From positions 1-16,253 of the forward strand of contig JBKPDQ010000035.1 of assembly GCA_046728015.1 (NCBI GenBank): 16,253 nt of DNA, given 5' to 3'. The stretch comes from DATAFO01 sp046728015. Lineage in GTDB: Bacteria; Actinomycetota; Thermoleophilia; Solirubrobacterales; 70-9. Below the pieces are notes generated by a model that was not told where the DNA came from, did no database searches, and saw only the letters and a program-made list of their open reading frames with translations. Shown piece by piece: positions 15,316 to 16,253 of the stretch. Each line of letters opens with the position of its first letter. Position 1 is the first letter of the stretch. Both the position numbers and the translations under genes were made by a program.

Positions 15316-15975
15316 ATGAAACTCCCGAACACGGCGCACACCTCCCGCCCCTGGCGCATTCACGAGCTCACCCGCGACTTCCGGCTCGAGGACGTGTGGG
15401 CGCTACCCACACCGGGAGGCCCGGGCGACTTGCCTCGGCTGGTGCGGCAGATCGCTTCGATGGACCCGTCGGAAAGCTCCTCCCGTGCCGCCCGAATGCT
15501 GTGGGCGATTCGGTGGAAGGTCGGGGAGCTGCTCGGTTGGGACCGCCCGGACGGTGGCCACGCGTGGGAGCGGCCGACGCTCCGCGACCGGTTGCCGGTG
15601 GATCTGCGCGGGGGCCCATCGGGGCCCCCGGACTCTGAGATGGCGCCCTTCACCTCCGTGTATTTGCTCGAGAACGAGTGGGCCGCGGAGATCGTCAATC
15701 GGACCGTTCACGGGGTCATGCACATCGGCTGGGTCCCGGACCGGACGGGCCGCTACCGGGGCGAGATGGCCGTCTTGGTGAAGCCAAACGGGCTGCTCGG
15801 GGCCGTCTACATGGCCGCGATTAGGCCATTCCGGCACCTGATCGTGTACCCGCCGCTGATGCGAAGGATCGAGCAGGACTGGAAGGCGGGCCGCGGCGAT
15901 ACGGACACGCCCCGCTCGACCGCTACCTCGCCGAGCATGAGCGAGGCGGCCTCAGCGGTCGGCGGGCGCGAATGA
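15316..15975 (+). CDS. DUF2867 domain-containing protein
   Basis: Family of unknown function found in Actinobacteria and others; no enzyme activity is assigned. The protein is 219 residues with no signal peptide. Recognisable stretches are DFRLEDVWALPTPGG (21-35), RAARMLWAIRWKVGELLGWD (57-76), FTSVYLLENEWAAEIVNRTVHG (112-133, family core), GEMAVLVKPNGLLGAVYMA (149-167) and FRHLIVYPPLMRRIEQDW (172-189). The C-terminal 30 residues are a polar Ser/Thr/Ala tail. The ATG at 15316 is taken because the conserved part begins just after it and the palindrome lies immediately upstream; the frame itself is open further left. It is divergent from the TetR gene and probably its target. No second gene follows it on this strand. 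Confidence 0.85.
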   Translation: MKLPNTAHTSRPWRIHELTRDFRLEDVWALPTPGGPGDLPRLVRQIASMDPSESSSRAARMLWAIRWKVGELLGWDRPDGGHAWERPTLRDRLPVDLRGGPSGPPDSEMAPFTSVYLLENEWAAEIVNRTVHGVMHIGWVPDRTGRYRGEMAVLVKPNGLLGAVYMAAIRPFRHLIVYPPLMRRIEQDWKAGRGDTDTPRSTATSPSMSEAASAVGGRE

Positions 15976-16022
15976 CTGTCGCGCGGGCTGCTCAGCGGGG
16001 ATGACACACAGCTCGTGCGCGC

Positions 16023-16063
16023 AAAACGCCACGACCCGCCCCGGCTTGGCGGGCCGTGGCGTT
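16023..16063 (-). terminator. Intrinsic terminator after the RTX-type gene
   Basis: On the minus strand, AACGCCACGGCCCGCC (16063-16048), a 7-base loop (16047-16041) and GGCGGGTCGTGGCGTT (16040-16025) form a 16-bp stem with one G-U pair. Two more T follow, making a TTTT run. It lies 10 bp after the stop of the repeat protein. On the plus strand the same hairpin has one A-C mismatch and only two T, so it may weakly stop transcripts from the DUF2867 gene, which ends 47 bp before it. Confidence 0.85.
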
Positions 16064-16073
16064 GGCTTCTAGC

Positions 16074-16253
16074 TCAACAGCTCGTGAGCGTGTCGACTCC
16101 GGGTCCCCCGCGGCAGCTGTCATTGCCGCCGCCGCCCGCAAGCAGGTCGTCGCCGCTGCCACCCCGCAGGCGATCTCGCTTGGCGCCGCCCCTGATGACG
16201 TCATCGCCGCTGCCGCCCTTGCCGGTGTCGCGACCGCCGCCGCCCTTGACAAG
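16074..16253 (-). CDS. RTX-type (hemolysin-type) calcium-binding repeat protein, C-terminal fragment
   Basis: The last 59 residues of a protein whose beginning lies beyond the right edge. The fragment consists of six consecutive glycine-rich nonapeptide-like units on the GGxGxDxLx pattern: GGGGRDTGK, GGSGDDVIR, GGAKRDRLR, GGSGDDLLA, GGGGNDSCR and GGPGVDTLTSC, then stop. Such repeats form calcium-binding parallel beta-rolls in secreted or surface proteins. The third unit has lost key Gly/Asp positions. A terminal Cys right before the stop and another Cys in unit five are present. The alternative open frame in this stretch is Ala-rich shadow; the repeat pattern and the terminator just downstream decide for this one. 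Function of the rest of the protein cannot be told. Confidence 0.88.
   Translation of the reverse strand, partial: LVKGGGGRDTGKGGSGDDVIRGGAKRDRLRGGSGDDLLAGGGGNDSCRGGPGVDTLTSC

Noticed and set aside
16025..16063. Hairpin considered as an attachment site or small RNA
   Set aside because: A strong GC stem followed by TTTT right after a stop codon is fully explained as an intrinsic terminator.
15992..16252. Ala-rich minus-strand frame at the right edge
   Set aside because: The neighbouring frame encodes a regular series of RTX nonapeptides ending just before a terminator, which is far better evidence.
1..16253. CRISPR arrays, tRNA or rRNA genes, insertion sequences, phage or toxin-antitoxin genes
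   Set aside because: None were recognised: no regularly spaced direct repeats, no cloverleaf or rRNA-like stretches, and no transposase or integrase motifs.

Overview
The window is about 16.25 kb of very GC-rich bacterial DNA with tightly packed genes, many overlapping by a few bases. Gene content and style point to a deep-branching actinobacterium, most likely class Thermoleophilia (Solirubrobacterales-like). The pointers are a stand-alone trpF, a fused hisIE, a short actinobacterial-type cytochrome bd and an RTX-type protein ending in GVDTLTSC. This placement is inference from protein character, not from a marker gene.

Left block (1-8525, all minus strand): an amino-acid biosynthesis operon read right to left as hisIE - trpE - trpG - trpD - trpC - HtrA-like protease - trpF - trpB - trpA (trpA runs off the left edge). 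Together the trp genes encode every step from chorismate to tryptophan: anthranilate synthase (TrpE/TrpG), phosphoribosyl transfer (TrpD), isomerisation (TrpF), indole-glycerol-phosphate formation (TrpC) and tryptophan synthase (TrpA/TrpB). Junctions are overlaps or gaps of a few bases except around the protease, a membrane-anchored S1C serine protease with a PDZ domain that interrupts the operon between trpC and trpF and may have its own promoter.

Middle block (8619-14679, all plus strand): a MacB/LolD-type ABC ATPase and a large two-repeat FtsX-like permease, then cydA and cydB (cytochrome bd quinol oxidase) and a 61-residue two-helix membrane protein whose start overlaps the cydB stop. The 93 bp between hisIE and the ABC gene (8526-8618) is the divergent control region for the two blocks; no convincing promoter was recognised in it.

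Right block (14676-16253): a TetR-family repressor (minus) converges on the small membrane-protein gene, the two sharing a CTAG at their stops. The repressor is divergent from a DUF2867 protein (plus). A 26-bp near-perfect palindrome lies between them and is the likely TetR operator. At the right edge is the C-terminal end of a minus-strand RTX-type calcium-binding repeat protein, followed by a strong intrinsic terminator.

No rRNA, tRNA, CRISPR array, insertion sequence or phage gene was seen, and no gene-free stretch exceeds 100 bp. No wholly new system is evident. The most interesting points are the protease inside the trp operon, the small membrane protein coupled to cydB, and the TetR palindrome.
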